A stretch of DNA of 64,000 bases from Dyella_B nitratireducens (GCF_049532905.1 NZ_CP064032.1:2170001-2234000); one strand, 5' to 3'. Counted from the stretch's first letter, positions 42,601 to 51,290 are shown. A program made the numbers and translations. The notes: a model not told the origin generated them from the sequence alone.

Positions 42601-43657
42601 CAATGTGTTGTGGGAGTTCACCGATGCCGACATGGGCTACAGCTATGGCGCACCGCTGATCATCAAGACACGCAAATACGGCTGGGTGGTCGCGGTGACC
42701 TCCGGTTACAACAACACCGGCGGCAGCCTCGCCGGCCACGGCATTCTGTACATTCTCAACATCCAGACCGGCGCGATTCTGCAGAAGATCGACACCGGCG
42801 TGGGCAGTGCCGCCAAGCCTGCAGGGCTGGCGCAAGCCACGGCGTATACCCAGGATGTGACGGATGGCACCGTGGATCAGATCTATGCGGGCGACCTGCT
42901 GGGTAACGTGTGGCGTTTCGATCTCACCGAAGCGGCGGTCGATTCTTCCGGTAACCCGACTGGCAACTATCCATCGCCTACCCTGCTGGCCACGCTCACC
43001 GATGGTTCCGGCAATGCGCAGCCCATCACCACGATGCCGCGCGTGGAAGAAAGCATCAGTTCCGACGGTCTCAGCACCCTACGCTGGGTGTTCGTGGGTA
43101 CCGGTAAATTCCTCGACATCACCGACCTGACCGACACCCAGCAACAGACGATGTACGCCCTGCGTGACGGTAGTGGCAGCACACCATCCACCAGCGGCTT
43201 GCCGCTGACGCGCAGCGTGTTGACGCCCATTACCAGCCTGATCACCGGCGCAACGCTCAGCGATACCTCGTCAGGCTGGTATTACGACCTTACTGGAACG
43301 GCCGGCGGCAGCAATGGCGGTACCGAACGCATCGTGGTGGCGCCCAGCACAGCGACCGGTCTGAACGTGGTCGCCTGGGTCACGGTGATTCCTTCGAGCG
43401 ATCCTTGCTCGTTGCAAGGCGCGCTGTATGCCGTGAACTACGCGGGCGTATCGGTGCTGCTCAGCGGCGGGACGCAGGTGAAATACCTCAACACCAACGC
43501 CGCCGCGCTCACCAGCGTGCAGTTGGTAAAGAATCCTGACGGCAGCATCGGTGCGATCGGTACTGACACAACGGGCAAGAACATCGACTCGAACGTCAAT
43601 GGCTCAAGCACCACCAACCAGGTCAAGCGTGTGAATTGGCGGGAGATTCTCAACTGA
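39647..43657 (+). CDS. pilY1: PilY1 pilus tip adhesin/assembly factor
   Basis: 1336 residues with a signal-like N-terminus (RLLACITALTLSAGVSAATT). The N-terminal part is the variable Ser/Thr/Asn-rich region. The C-terminal half carries the Neisseria PilC-type beta-propeller, seen in RMPVVYVGANDGMLHAF, AYIPSMLF, VLAGGLGKGGKGIYALDIT, DIGYSYGAP-like DMGYSYGAPLIIKTR and GDLLGNVWRFDL. It sits at the pilus tip and controls extension, adhesion and surface sensing. No von Willebrand domain or clear calcium loop was recognised. It ends the minor pilin operon. Confidence 0.92.
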   Translation: MLKSLRYARLHCRLLACITALTLSAGVSAATTLADTPVYSTSNVPANLMLSLSVEYPTGTVGAYTDSSGYSASTTYLGYFDSAKCYDYNNNTGAGYFVPVNSTGPVCSGHWSGNMLNWALMTSLDEFRQALTGGNRSVDNATTTVLKRSNLNAAQSTLKNFPDKTIGASVNGSTANVSPSTVIGDSNYSSLSTVYLRSYAQGSTFVISNNSAFSNSGVTGNVNNVATTYNAQVQVCVAGMLESNCNSAHNTTDYIGAGVYNKPDGLIQQNFTKIRVGAAGYGFLFGNASPNGVVRALLHDNGPTAYNGYGARTSNKYAEWDPSSGIFYQNPDAADKTYATAPGNIAFTDSGAINYLNKFGYNGNYEQYDTVGDLYWSTLAYYMQVPLDSSYTNGLSQSNSTDPTFPVFTGTPAKSSNNPTVNDPIQYTCQNNAIVTIGDAHTWLDSAVPSSGPGTGLTPLTAGGTVGTALDASNYVTKLGNLPLIEAQGTTAASQTMAQYLGVASLGGAYEIGSPEYATYNMAGLAYYAHINDIRADVAGNQKVTTYVVDVLEPGTYDGSASHPTYNPSNLSKGAGPNMYWLAAKYGGFNDVNGNGVPANILTWHTNNTTAAAKNLRPDNYFPGNQAGLIQSGLQQIFNNIASTSSQTGSGLTINTSRALTSVTANTAPYYAPAAGFPAYTTQYTPVTWTGDVTGMVATTASDGTISAVSGTSPWHAQLQLDTLTQATSSSSSTNIVGWNTGRRIITWNGSKGVPFRYTNLSSSEQSAVDATSAGSDFVSYLRGDKSNEGTEFRARAHILGDIVNSAAVLVQGALSTSYTESHNPGYTTFTSNVASRMPVVYVGANDGMLHAFEADFQGATSSNAVTGGGSELFAYIPSMLFNGPNNTPLVDGLPALGNLNGVSSNNFAHHFYVDATPQVADADFTYTSNGASNPTSTASTSAWHTVLAGGLGKGGKGIYALDITSVPAVVDTTSSTKVEKSQASNVLWEFTDADMGYSYGAPLIIKTRKYGWVVAVTSGYNNTGGSLAGHGILYILNIQTGAILQKIDTGVGSAAKPAGLAQATAYTQDVTDGTVDQIYAGDLLGNVWRFDLTEAAVDSSGNPTGNYPSPTLLATLTDGSGNAQPITTMPRVEESISSDGLSTLRWVFVGTGKFLDITDLTDTQQQTMYALRDGSGSTPSTSGLPLTRSVLTPITSLITGATLSDTSSGWYYDLTGTAGGSNGGTERIVVAPSTATGLNVVAWVTVIPSSDPCSLQGALYAVNYAGVSVLLSGGTQVKYLNTNAAALTSVQLVKNPDGSIGAIGTDTTGKNIDSNVNGSSTTNQVKRVNWREILN

Positions 43658-44088
43658 GAGCCGGCTTAGTGTCCCAGCGTGGTTCGCTTCGTTCCTGAGC
43701 AGTCGTCAGGTGGTCAAGCTGGCGCGGCCGCATGACGGCCAGTCAGAGGCCAGACGGGCTGCGAGGAGACATGAGACAGGCTCTGAGTATTGGCCCATTC
43801 GCACAAGGATTTGACCCTTTGCGCCATGGGCACGCCGGAAAGGTTTGGCGACACTGCAAGGGCATCCCCGCGATGCTGTGAGGGGCGACTTCCCAGTGGT
43901 CGGCCTGACGATGCAGTAACGTTATGTGGCATGCACAACGGTTGAGTTTTCCTCCCTTTGCAACCGTTGTCCGACTCGCGGCGCCGAAGATGTCTATCCG
44001 CCCCATCTTCGGCGCCGTTTTTTTGCCTGCTCCTATGCGCCGCAAACAGCGCCCTCATTTCTTCCGGTAGAGGGCGCTGAAAGGCCAA
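43658..44088 (+). other. pilY1 3' region, possible small RNA
   Basis: 431 bases without a convincing gene. It contains a perfect 10-base stem (43935-43944 with 43961-43970; ACAACGGTTG/CAACCGTTGT) followed 10 bases later by a strong intrinsic terminator. The distance of over 300 bases from pilY1 to the terminator and the ordered hairpins would suit either a long 3' UTR or an independent small RNA. No known RNA family was recognised. Confidence 0.4.
43980..44024 (+). terminator. Intrinsic terminator after pilY1
   Basis: 13-base perfect stem GGCGCCGAAGATG / CATCTTCGGCGCC with an 11-base loop, followed by GTTTTTTT. A strong rho-independent terminator on the plus strand. Confidence 0.9.
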
Positions 44089-44829
44089 TTACTGCGCATT
44101 CACCTGGAACCAGGTGGTGCTCACCCAGCCGTTGCCGCGTGTGATCTCGCAGCCGGCCTCTACCACATCCAGATACATCGACTTGCTGAAGCTGGCGCGG
44201 CCGACGAGCGTGTTGAAGAAGTGCATGATGTCGATGTTGGCGCTACCGCTCGTGGGCAAGCTGGCCGGCACGCTGCTGCGCTGGGGCAGAAAGGTGTAGA
44301 CGTAGTAGCCCGCAGCCGAGTTGTCGCCGTACCACAAGTCGTAAGTCACGCCGTTTTCGGTGATCACGCCGGTGGCGATCGGCGAACCGATCGGATAGGA
44401 GTTGTTGCCGGCCCAGATCATCACTTCCAGTTGCGGTGTGGATTTCTGGTTGTCGTTGCGCAAGAACATGTCATACGCAAAGTCGCCGGCCATGTTGCTG
44501 CCGCCAGATGCATACGAGAACGCCGCCGGAATCGTGCTGGCAGTGGAAATTTGCTTCGGGAACAACGTATCGCCGGTCGGATTCCAGCCGTAATGCCAGC
44601 CGCGGATACTGGCCGGATAGCCGTACAGACTGTAGCTGGAGAAATTGAACGAAGCCGTCCATTGCGGGTATTGGCCACTGGATGGGCTCCACGCGATATT
44701 GCTGTTGTTGAAATTGTTGTCCCACGCGAAATACGGCGAATAAAGATTGTAAGCACCCGCGTGCGCAGCACCGACCACGCCTGCGCTAAGCAATGCACCA
44801 GCAACCAACGAAGCAAGCATCTTCTTCAT
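44089..44829 (-). CDS. GH12 endoglucanase (cellulase/xyloglucanase), secreted
   Basis: 246 residues from ATG 44829 behind GGGAGAAAG. Signal peptide MKKMLASLVAGALLSAGVVG ending at AHA. The catalytic domain has GH12 features: WDNNFNNSNIAWS, the nucleophile region PQLEVMIWAGNN (about E135) and the acid/base region VVEAGCEITRGNG (about E229), with AGDFAYDMFLR between. GH12 enzymes cut beta-1,4-glucans or xyloglucan. It is monocistronic and adjacent to the GH43/xyl operon, consistent with hemicellulose use. Confidence 0.85.
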   Translation of the reverse strand: MKKMLASLVAGALLSAGVVGAAHAGAYNLYSPYFAWDNNFNNSNIAWSPSSGQYPQWTASFNFSSYSLYGYPASIRGWHYGWNPTGDTLFPKQISTASTIPAAFSYASGGSNMAGDFAYDMFLRNDNQKSTPQLEVMIWAGNNSYPIGSPIATGVITENGVTYDLWYGDNSAAGYYVYTFLPQRSSVPASLPTSGSANIDIMHFFNTLVGRASFSKSMYLDVVEAGCEITRGNGWVSTTWFQVNAQ

Positions 44830-45096
44830 ATCTTTCTCCCGATGTGATGAATCAAGCCATGTTTTTTTGGCGTGCAAACACTACGGGGAGTCGAACCCCT
44901 TATACGTACATGGATTGTCACTCCCCTCTTTCATGCGGCTGATGTAGCTGCATGATCCATTGCTATCGATAATCGTGTGCGCGTGTGGCGTCAAATCAAA
45001 AATCGCAGATATGCGTTTGAACATCCAATTTCGTAAGTAGCGATTTTTGTTTTGATAAATGTCGTGAACGTTGCGTCACGAAATAAATCCGAACAC

Positions 45097-45171
45097 GTAG
45101 GTTGGGTTAGCGCGGCGTAACCCAACATTTCGCGTGGCATTGTTGGGTTACGCTGCGCTAACCCAACCTAC
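45097..45171. repeat. GTAG-type REP dimer, variant arm
   Basis: Starts and ends with GTAGG like the others, but the hairpin arms are GTTGGGTTAGCGCGGC... and its inverse (GTTGGGTTA / TAACCCAAC), not GTTGGGGTGCAAA. The same variant arm occurs at 58561-58590 and as one arm of the mixed element at 61967-62032. Confidence 0.85.
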
Positions 45172-45226
45172 AACGCCAAGCTTCTGTCGTTTTGGGACAG
45201 AATCTGTCTTTAAATTCAACACACAT

Positions 45227-45263
45227 AAAAAAACGCCGGCATGAACTCGCGTCCATGCCGGCG
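45227..45263 (-). terminator. Intrinsic terminator of the xyl/GH43 operon
   Basis: On the minus strand CGCCGGCATG, an 11-base loop, CATGCCGGCG, then TTTTTTT. It lies about 155 bases after the GH43 stop. Confidence 0.88.
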
Positions 45264-45418
45264 CCGTCCAACCAGCGTCACCAGGGGTTGGTATGTCGCT
45301 GCCTGCACTCGTACGTTCACGGTCTGGGGCCGCGAACGATGCGCAAAAGGCTAAAGCTTGCAGGCTCGAGCCGGGAGGGCTCGAGTGATCCAACAAACTG
45401 TATTAATGGGCCATGTGC

Positions 45419-47023
45419 TCAGGCAATGGCGCGATACCTGAAATCCCGGACTCGTACACTGCCGCTGTTCGCGCTGTAGATACCTAGCTTGAGACTGAGA
45501 AACTCACCGAACACGTTGTGATTCAAGCCGGACACTTCCATGCGCAGGTCGAGCAGCGTCCAGCTTCGACCATCGTCGTGCGAATAATGGAAAGTCACCA
45601 CGTTGTTGTCGTTGGTAAGCCGGATGCGCACGCTGGATGTACGCATGGGCTTTCGTGCCCAACTCAACTCCGAGGCGTACTCGAAGGTTTTTAACTGCTC
45701 TGGTGTGAATCCGATACCGACGAACGCCTTTGGGTTATAAAAAAGCAGCAGGCCACCTTCGGCATCTCCGATAAGATCGAGCGTTACTTCGGCGACGTAG
45801 GCACGGTCGCCGACCAGGCACGTCAACGGTGACGTATCCGCTAGCGATTGGCCCTTGCCGGCGATACGCAGACCGTTCGCCTCGTAACTGACGCGCTGCA
45901 TGTCTTCCGGCTTCGGGTTGTAGAACGTCCACTGCACCCCCAATCGGTTCGTGGTGAAGTCATCTGATAATGCTGCACCGGAAGGGCTTGCCTTGCCGCC
46001 TCTGGGCGCAGGCAGCGGCCTGGAGAGATCCCCGCCCATCGCCTTGAACCAACCATCAGTCGTCCATGCCATCGGTTCCAGCAAGGTCTGTCGACCCAGC
46101 GTTCGGAAACCATTTTCGTAGCCGTGATAAACCATCCACCAGTCGCCCGCAGGACCTTCCACCAACGAAGCGTGACCGCGCGACCACCACGGTTCGTCGG
46201 CGCTGTTGGTGCGAACCAACGGATTGTGCGGGCAATGCTCCCAGGGACCGTGGATGGATCTGGAACGTGCAGCGATCACCATATGGCTGGTCGGTGGCCC
46301 GGCCGTGCCACCTACGGCGGTGATCAGATAGAACCACTCGCCGTGACGCAAAAGCTTCGGCCCTTCAGGCGCGAAATCCTCCACCACCCAGTCTTCCGGA
46401 TAGCGCCACGGGCTGTAGGCGTGCTCCAGCGGGCCATCCGCAGCAAGACCATCGTCCGTGAGGCGCACCATGCGAATACCGTTGACGAACAGATAGCGCT
46501 TGCCATCCTCGCCCACCACATGCCCCGGATCGATGCAGCCCACGATGCTCATATCGATGGGATCGCTCCACGGGCCTTTGATGTCGTCCGCCCAGATCAC
46601 ATGGATCGACCAGCCTTTGCCTGTATCCGCGGGGATGTAGATGAAATAGCGGCCGTTGTGCTTGCACAGGTCGACCGCAAAGATGGTGCCGAGCGGCTTG
46701 GTGAGCGCGGCGGTGATCGGCGCCCAGTTCACCAGGTCGGTGGAATGCCAGATCACGATGCCCGGGTAGTAGCAGAACGACGTGAATGTCATGTAGTAGT
46801 CGCTGCCATCCTTGAGGATGGTGGGATCGGGATGATCACCGGCGACGATAGGGTTGAGATAAGTGCCGTTGCCGAGGTCGGCTTTACGCTGGTTTTCCAG
46901 GCCGTGAGCCCATTTTGGTTTGTATGGTGCGCATGACGCGGTGGCCGCCTTCGCCATGAAGGGCGCCGCGGCGGCGCTGGTTAGCGCCATCTTGAAAATG
47001 TTGCGACGGGACGCGTTCACCAT
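45419..47023 (-). CDS. GH43-family glycosidase (beta-xylosidase/arabinofuranosidase type), Tat-exported
   Basis: 534 residues from ATG 47023. The N-terminus NASRRNIFKMALTSAAAA has a twin-arginine signal. The five-bladed GH43 propeller starts at YLNPIVAGDHPDPTILKDG (catalytic base D66) and includes GCIDPGHVVGEDGKRYLF and the general acid region VVEDFAPEGPKLL. A C-terminal beta-sandwich (about 345-534; QWTFYNPKPEDMQR, GGLLLFYNPKAFVGIGF) completes it, as in GH43 enzymes with an accessory lectin-like domain. It probably frees xylose or arabinose from xylan fragments. It lies at the 3' end of the xyl operon, behind a REP dimer. Exact substrate not certain. Confidence 0.87.
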   Translation of the reverse strand: MVNASRRNIFKMALTSAAAAPFMAKAATASCAPYKPKWAHGLENQRKADLGNGTYLNPIVAGDHPDPTILKDGSDYYMTFTSFCYYPGIVIWHSTDLVNWAPITAALTKPLGTIFAVDLCKHNGRYFIYIPADTGKGWSIHVIWADDIKGPWSDPIDMSIVGCIDPGHVVGEDGKRYLFVNGIRMVRLTDDGLAADGPLEHAYSPWRYPEDWVVEDFAPEGPKLLRHGEWFYLITAVGGTAGPPTSHMVIAARSRSIHGPWEHCPHNPLVRTNSADEPWWSRGHASLVEGPAGDWWMVYHGYENGFRTLGRQTLLEPMAWTTDGWFKAMGGDLSRPLPAPRGGKASPSGAALSDDFTTNRLGVQWTFYNPKPEDMQRVSYEANGLRIAGKGQSLADTSPLTCLVGDRAYVAEVTLDLIGDAEGGLLLFYNPKAFVGIGFTPEQLKTFEYASELSWARKPMRTSSVRIRLTNDNNVVTFHYSHDDGRSWTLLDLRMEVSGLNHNVFGEFLSLKLGIYSANSGSVRVRDFRYRAIA

Positions 47024-47052
47024 GTTGCGGTGCTCCCCTTTTTCTCGTGATC

Positions 47053-47123
47053 GTAGGTTGGGGTGCAAACCCCAACATGGCTTGTCCAAGCATGGCGATG
47101 TTGGGGTTTGCACCCCAACCTAC
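47053..47123. repeat. GTAG-type REP dimer between xylH and the GH43 gene
   Basis: Perfect inverted GTAGGTTGGGG arms. It lies 22 bases after the xylH stop and 29 bases before the GH43 start. Confidence 0.9.
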
Positions 47124-47145
47124 GTGCCATCCGGATTTACAAGGG

Positions 47146-48288
47146 TTAGTCGCGCTTGGTGCCCGACAACACATCCACCCACACGGCAATCACCAGAATC
47201 GATCCCTTCACGATCAACTGCCAGTAATTGTCGACGTCCATCATCGACATGCCGTTGTCGAGGCTTGCCATCACCAATGCGCCAATCAATGCGCCATGCA
47301 CGGTACCCGCACCGCCGCGCATGGAAGCACCACCAATAAAGCATGCCGCGATCGCATCCAATTCACCGTTGGTGCCCGCGGAAGGCGAACCTGCGGCAAG
47401 CCGTGCGGTGTTGATGATGCCGGCAAACGCACACATCAAACCCATCAGCGCAAACACCACCATCTTTACGCCGGACACGTCGATACCGGACAGCCGGCTG
47501 GCTTCCATATTGCCGCCCACCGCATAGATGTGCCGGCCAAATACCGTCTGCGTGCCGATGTAGGTAAAGATCGCCAGCAGTGCGAGCAGGATCATCACCG
47601 GCAGCGGTACGCCGTTGTAGCGGTTGAGCATCACCAGGAAGCCGGCCATCACCACGCCGATGGCAATCACCTTGACGGCGTCCCGCCATGCGGCGGACTG
47701 CGGAATCGACAAAGCCGCGCGGCGGCGGCGGCGCATGATCGTCATCGCCGCCAAGGCCACGAAGACAATCGCCGCCAGCCAGCTCGAAAGCGTGGGATTC
47801 ACGTAGCCCTGCGCGAGATACACCATGTCGGCCGGCACCGGCGCAATGGTGGCGCCATGCGTAATGCCTTGCAGCACACCACGGAACGCGAGCATGCCAC
47901 CCAGGCCGACAATGAATGAGGGCACGCGCAGCCGCGTGACGATAAAGCCATTGAGCATGCCGGCAGCAAGCCCCAGCAACAGCACCACGATCACCGCAGG
48001 CCAGGAACCCCACTGCAAATTGACCGTAAGCACCGCTGCAATGCCACCAAGCAGGCCAAGCAAGGAACCGACGGACAGGTCGATTTCACCCGCGATGATC
48101 ACGAATACCATGCCGCACGCCAGCATGCCGGTGATCGAGGTCTGGCGCAGCAGATTGGAAAGATTGCGCGAGCTGATGAAGGCGCCGTCGGTGGCGATGT
48201 GGAAGAAGATCCAGATCACCGCTAGCGCAAGCAGAAGCGCCAGGATTTTGTAGCGGACGAAGAGTGTTCGTAGTTCTTGTGCGCGCAT
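47146..48288 (-). CDS. xylH: Xylose ABC transporter permease XylH
   Basis: 380 residues with about ten hydrophobic helices. Motifs of the BPD_transp_2 ribose/xylose permease group: FVIIAGEIDLSVGSLLGLLGG, AGMLNGFIVTRLRVPSFIVGLGGMLAF (landmark), NMEASRLSGIDVSG and AACFIGGASMRGGAGTVHGALIGALVM. It forms the inner-membrane channel of the xylose importer with XylF and XylG. A palindromic repeat separates it from xylG. Confidence 0.94.
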   Translation of the reverse strand: MRAQELRTLFVRYKILALLLALAVIWIFFHIATDGAFISSRNLSNLLRQTSITGMLACGMVFVIIAGEIDLSVGSLLGLLGGIAAVLTVNLQWGSWPAVIVVLLLGLAAGMLNGFIVTRLRVPSFIVGLGGMLAFRGVLQGITHGATIAPVPADMVYLAQGYVNPTLSSWLAAIVFVALAAMTIMRRRRRAALSIPQSAAWRDAVKVIAIGVVMAGFLVMLNRYNGVPLPVMILLALLAIFTYIGTQTVFGRHIYAVGGNMEASRLSGIDVSGVKMVVFALMGLMCAFAGIINTARLAAGSPSAGTNGELDAIAACFIGGASMRGGAGTVHGALIGALVMASLDNGMSMMDVDNYWQLIVKGSILVIAVWVDVLSGTKRD

Positions 48289-48337
48289 GTGGAAGCTCGT
48301 GTTCCTTCAATCTGTTTCAGTTATGCGAGTTGCCATG

Positions 48338-48462
48338 CTCCCTCCCCTGCGTGCAGGGGAGGGTTGGGGTGGGGTTGCTCGGGCTTGCCGCACGATTTGA
48401 ACTCCCCGCGAGGTTGCTTCACCCCACCCCAGCCCTCCCCTACTGCACGTAGGGGAGGGAGC
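48338..48462. repeat. Long inverted repeat between xylG and xylH
   Basis: Arms GCTCCCTCCCCTGCGTGCAG... (48338-48382) and their near reverse complement (48410-48462). Each arm also contains its own small hairpin (CTCCCCTGC/GCAGGGGAG). It lies 49 bases upstream of xylH and 7 after the xylG stop. Confidence 0.85.
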
Positions 48463-48469
48463 AATGCGT

Positions 48470-50002
48470 CTACGCCCTCTTCGCCTGCGGAATCGCTGCC
48501 GCCATCACCTGCTCCTGGGTCAGCCCGTCATTCTGCAGATCCGCACACAAGCGCCCCTCGCCCATCACCAGCACGCGGTCGCTCGTCCCGAGAATCTCCG
48601 GCAGTTCCGACGACACCAGGATGATCGAAATCCCCTCTTTCGCCAGTTCGAAAATCAGGCGATAGATATCCACCTTCGCGCCGACGTCTACGCCGCGCGT
48701 CGGTTCGTCGAGAATCAGAATGCGCGGTTTAGTCAGCAGCATGCGCGAGAACAGCGCCTTCTGCTGGTTGCCGCCGGACAGGTTGGCAATCGGCAGTGCC
48801 GCGCTGGACGCCTTGATGTGCAGCGAAGCAATCTGCGCCTCGGCCACGCTCCATTCGCGCCCGCTGTCGAGATGGCCGGCGCTGGCGTAATGCTGCAGCG
48901 TTGCCAGGGTGATGTTCTTGTCCACGCCCAGCAACGGCACGATGCCGTAGCGTTTGCGGTCTTCCGACACCAGGCCAAGCCCGGCGCGAATGGCGTCGCG
49001 CGGCGAGCGGATCTTGAGCGGCTTGCCGTCCATGATCAGCTCGACCTGGCTGCGGCCGGGATAGGCGCCGAAGATGGCGCTGACCAGTTCGGTGCGTCCG
49101 GCACCGACCAGGCCGGCAATGCCGAGAATCTCGCCGCGCCGCAGCGAGAACGAAACATCTTTCACGCGCTGACGCGAGGGATCGGTCACGTCGTAGCAGG
49201 TGACGTGTTTCGCTTCGAACACCACCTCGCCGATCTCGTGGTCGATTTTCGGATACAACGTTTCCAATCGGCGGCCGACCATCATCGCGATGATGCTGTC
49301 TTCGTCCAGCTCGCTCATCGGCTTGGTGGCAACGTGCCTGCCGTCGCGAATGACGCTGACCGTGTCGCAGATGCGCGCTACTTCATCCAGCTTGTGCGAG
49401 ATGTAGATGCAGGCAATGCCGCGCTGCTTGAGCCGCTCGATGATGCCGAGCAGCACTTCGGTCTCTTTACCGGAAAGCGACGAGGTGGGCTCGTCGAAAA
49501 TCAGCAGGCGTGCATCCTTGGCCAGCGCCTTGGCGATTTCGAACAGTTGCTGGTGGCCGCCGCCGAAAGCTTTTACGGGCAGCGCAACGTTCACGTCTTC
49601 AAGCTGCAGCTCTTTCAGCAAGGCATGCGCGCGCGCATACATTGCCTCATAGTTCATGCGCCCGCCGGGCAGCTTGAGTTCGTTGCCGAGAAACAGGTTC
49701 TCCACCACGGAGAGTTCCGGCACCAGCATCAGTTCCTGATGAATGATGACGATGCCTGCCTGCTCGCTGTCGCGCACCGAACGCGCGTGCAACGGCTTGC
49801 CCTGCCAAAGCATTTCGCCTTCCCAGGTGCCATGCGGATACACGCCCGACAGTACCTTCATCAGCGTCGATTTGCCGGCACCGTTTTCGCCGCACAATCC
49901 AAGGCATTCGCCGGGACGAACCTGCAGGTCGATACCGTCCAGCGCCTTGACGCCGCCGAACGACTTGCGGATATCGCGCATCTCGAACAGGTAGTCGCTC
50001 AT
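48470..50002 (-). CDS. xylG: Xylose ABC transporter ATP-binding protein XylG
   Basis: 510 residues with two fused ABC domains. The first has Walker A GENGAGKSTLMKVLSG, signature FGGGHQQLFEIAKAL and Walker B LLIFDEPTSSL. The second has the degenerate Walker A GLVGAGRTELVSAIFG, normal in sugar ABC proteins, with LSGGNQQKALFSRMLL and ILILDEPTRGVDVG. Powers xylose uptake. Its ATG (50002) overlaps the xylF stop. Confidence 0.96.
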   Translation of the reverse strand: MSDYLFEMRDIRKSFGGVKALDGIDLQVRPGECLGLCGENGAGKSTLMKVLSGVYPHGTWEGEMLWQGKPLHARSVRDSEQAGIVIIHQELMLVPELSVVENLFLGNELKLPGGRMNYEAMYARAHALLKELQLEDVNVALPVKAFGGGHQQLFEIAKALAKDARLLIFDEPTSSLSGKETEVLLGIIERLKQRGIACIYISHKLDEVARICDTVSVIRDGRHVATKPMSELDEDSIIAMMVGRRLETLYPKIDHEIGEVVFEAKHVTCYDVTDPSRQRVKDVSFSLRRGEILGIAGLVGAGRTELVSAIFGAYPGRSQVELIMDGKPLKIRSPRDAIRAGLGLVSEDRKRYGIVPLLGVDKNITLATLQHYASAGHLDSGREWSVAEAQIASLHIKASSAALPIANLSGGNQQKALFSRMLLTKPRILILDEPTRGVDVGAKVDIYRLIFELAKEGISIILVSSELPEILGTSDRVLVMGEGRLCADLQNDGLTQEQVMAAAIPQAKRA

Positions 50003-51015
50003 GGCTTGTCCGCTCCGTGGCCGTACACCTGGTCATGCGTGTAGAAGCCGTCCTGGATCACCACGTCGACATTTTTTTGCGTCAACAGGATGGGCGTGAG
50101 CAGTACCGTGTCCACGTCCTTGGTGCCGTTGTTCAAGGTGGTGGTGTAGTGCGGCTGTTCATTGCGCACCAGTTGCACGGCAAGTTGTGCCGCTTCCGTC
50201 GCAATCTTCTTGATCGGCTTGTACACCGTCATGGCCTGCGTGCCGTCGATCACGCGCTTGACCGCGGCCAGATCAGCATCTTGACCTGACACAGGCACCT
50301 CGCCGGCCAGCCCTTGCGCGGCCAGCGCCTGGACCGCGCCGCCAGCCGTGCCGTCGTTGGAAGCAACCACGCCTTGAATATTGTTGGCGTTGGCGGTCAG
50401 TGCATCCTCAACGATGCGCAAGGCCTTGGAGGCATCCCAATCCGGCGTCCACTGCTGCCCGACGATCTTGATCGCACCGTTGTCGATCGCCGGCTGCAGC
50501 ACTTTCATCTGGCCCTGGCGGATGATCTTGGCGTTATTGTCGGTGGGCGAGCCGCCAAGCAGGAAGTAGTTGCCCTTCGGCGCGCGATCCAGCACGCCTT
50601 GCGCCTGCAGCTCGCCGACGCGCTCGTTGTCGAAGGTGATGTAGGCATCGACGTTGGCGTTGAGGATCAGGCGATCATAGGAAATCACCTTGATGCCATT
50701 TTGCTCCGCCTCGGCTACGACGTTGCTGAGCACTTTGGAGTTGAACGGCACGATCACCAGTACGTCAACCCGGCGGGCGATGAGGTTTTCCAGTTGGGCG
50801 ACCTGGCGCTCTTCGCTGGCATCGGCGGATTGTACGTAGACCGTGGCGCCGAGCTTGGTGGCGGCGGCAACGAAGTAGTCGCGATCGTGGGCCCAGCGTT
50901 CGAGGCGGAGGTCGTCGATGGAGAAGCCGATGACGGGGTGGTCTTTGCTGGCGTGGGCGGCGGTGGTGAAGACACACAACGCTGCCAGGGCGAGGTATTT
51001 CACGGCTGCCGCCAT
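49999..51015 (-). CDS. xylF: Xylose-binding periplasmic protein XylF
   Basis: 338 residues from ATG 51015. Signal peptide AAAVKYLALAALCVFTTAAHA is followed by the periplasmic binding fold (IGFSIDDLRLERWAHDRDYF, YDRLILNANVDAYITFDN, VVASNDGTAGGAVQAL, SGQDADLAAVKRVIDGTQ), matching XylF. The frame extends 93 codons upstream, but only through an inverted repeat, so the ATG at the signal peptide is used. High-affinity xylose capture in the periplasm. It overlaps xylG. Confidence 0.95.
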   Translation of the reverse strand: MAAAVKYLALAALCVFTTAAHASKDHPVIGFSIDDLRLERWAHDRDYFVAAATKLGATVYVQSADASEERQVAQLENLIARRVDVLVIVPFNSKVLSNVVAEAEQNGIKVISYDRLILNANVDAYITFDNERVGELQAQGVLDRAPKGNYFLLGGSPTDNNAKIIRQGQMKVLQPAIDNGAIKIVGQQWTPDWDASKALRIVEDALTANANNIQGVVASNDGTAGGAVQALAAQGLAGEVPVSGQDADLAAVKRVIDGTQAMTVYKPIKKIATEAAQLAVQLVRNEQPHYTTTLNNGTKDVDTVLLTPILLTQKNVDVVIQDGFYTHDQVYGHGADKP

Positions 51016-51032
51016 ACCTATCCGTGCCTTGC

Positions 51033-51152
51033 CGTCATTCCGGCGAACGCCGGAATCCAGTTTAAATATGCGTCCGAAGGACACCGCATCTTTTATGCCG
51101 GGTGCTTCGCACGGCGTATTGGGACTGGATTCCGGCGTTCGCCGGAATGACG
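51033..51152. repeat. Inverted repeat of the GTCATTCC family upstream of xylF
   Basis: Arms CGTCATTCCGGCGAACGCCG... (51033-51060) and the inverse ending ...GCCGGAATGACG (51152). The spacer contains a smaller hairpin. It begins 18 bases upstream of the xylF start codon. Same family as 27176-27258 and 56810-56917. Confidence 0.85.
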
Positions 51153-51209
51153 AGCGCGTTGAATGAGCCTTTGGATGCAAGAAATAGGCGTAACGCTCCG
51201 CACAGCCCC

Positions 51210-51277
51210 TCAGCCCACTCCTTTTCCCTTGGGAAAAGGGCAAAGACAAAATGCCCTCCCCGAAGGCGAGAGGGAGC
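51210..51277. repeat. CTCCC-type hairpins between xylB and xylF
   Basis: Two short palindromes: TTTTCCCTTGGGAAAA around 51222-51238 and CCCTCCCCGAAGGCGAGAGGG around 51253-51273. Related to the 48338 family. With the 51033 repeat they fill the 275-base xylB-xylF gap. Confidence 0.55.
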
Positions 51278-51290
51278 AGATCACGCTTCG

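Larger units (their letters stand above)
44830..45418. other. Region between GH12 and GH43 genes
   Basis: 589 bases. It contains the AT-rich upstream region of the GH12 gene (44880-45090), a REP-like dimer (45097-45171) and an intrinsic terminator for the GH43 operon (45227-45263). No gene seen. Confidence 0.6.

Noticed and set aside
43743..44045. Minus-strand frames after pilY1 as an extra gene
   Set aside because: They cross the strong terminator hairpin, have shadow-like composition and no start signal.
48464..50044. 526-codon plus-strand frame opposite xylG
   Set aside because: Antisense shadow; xylG is certain.
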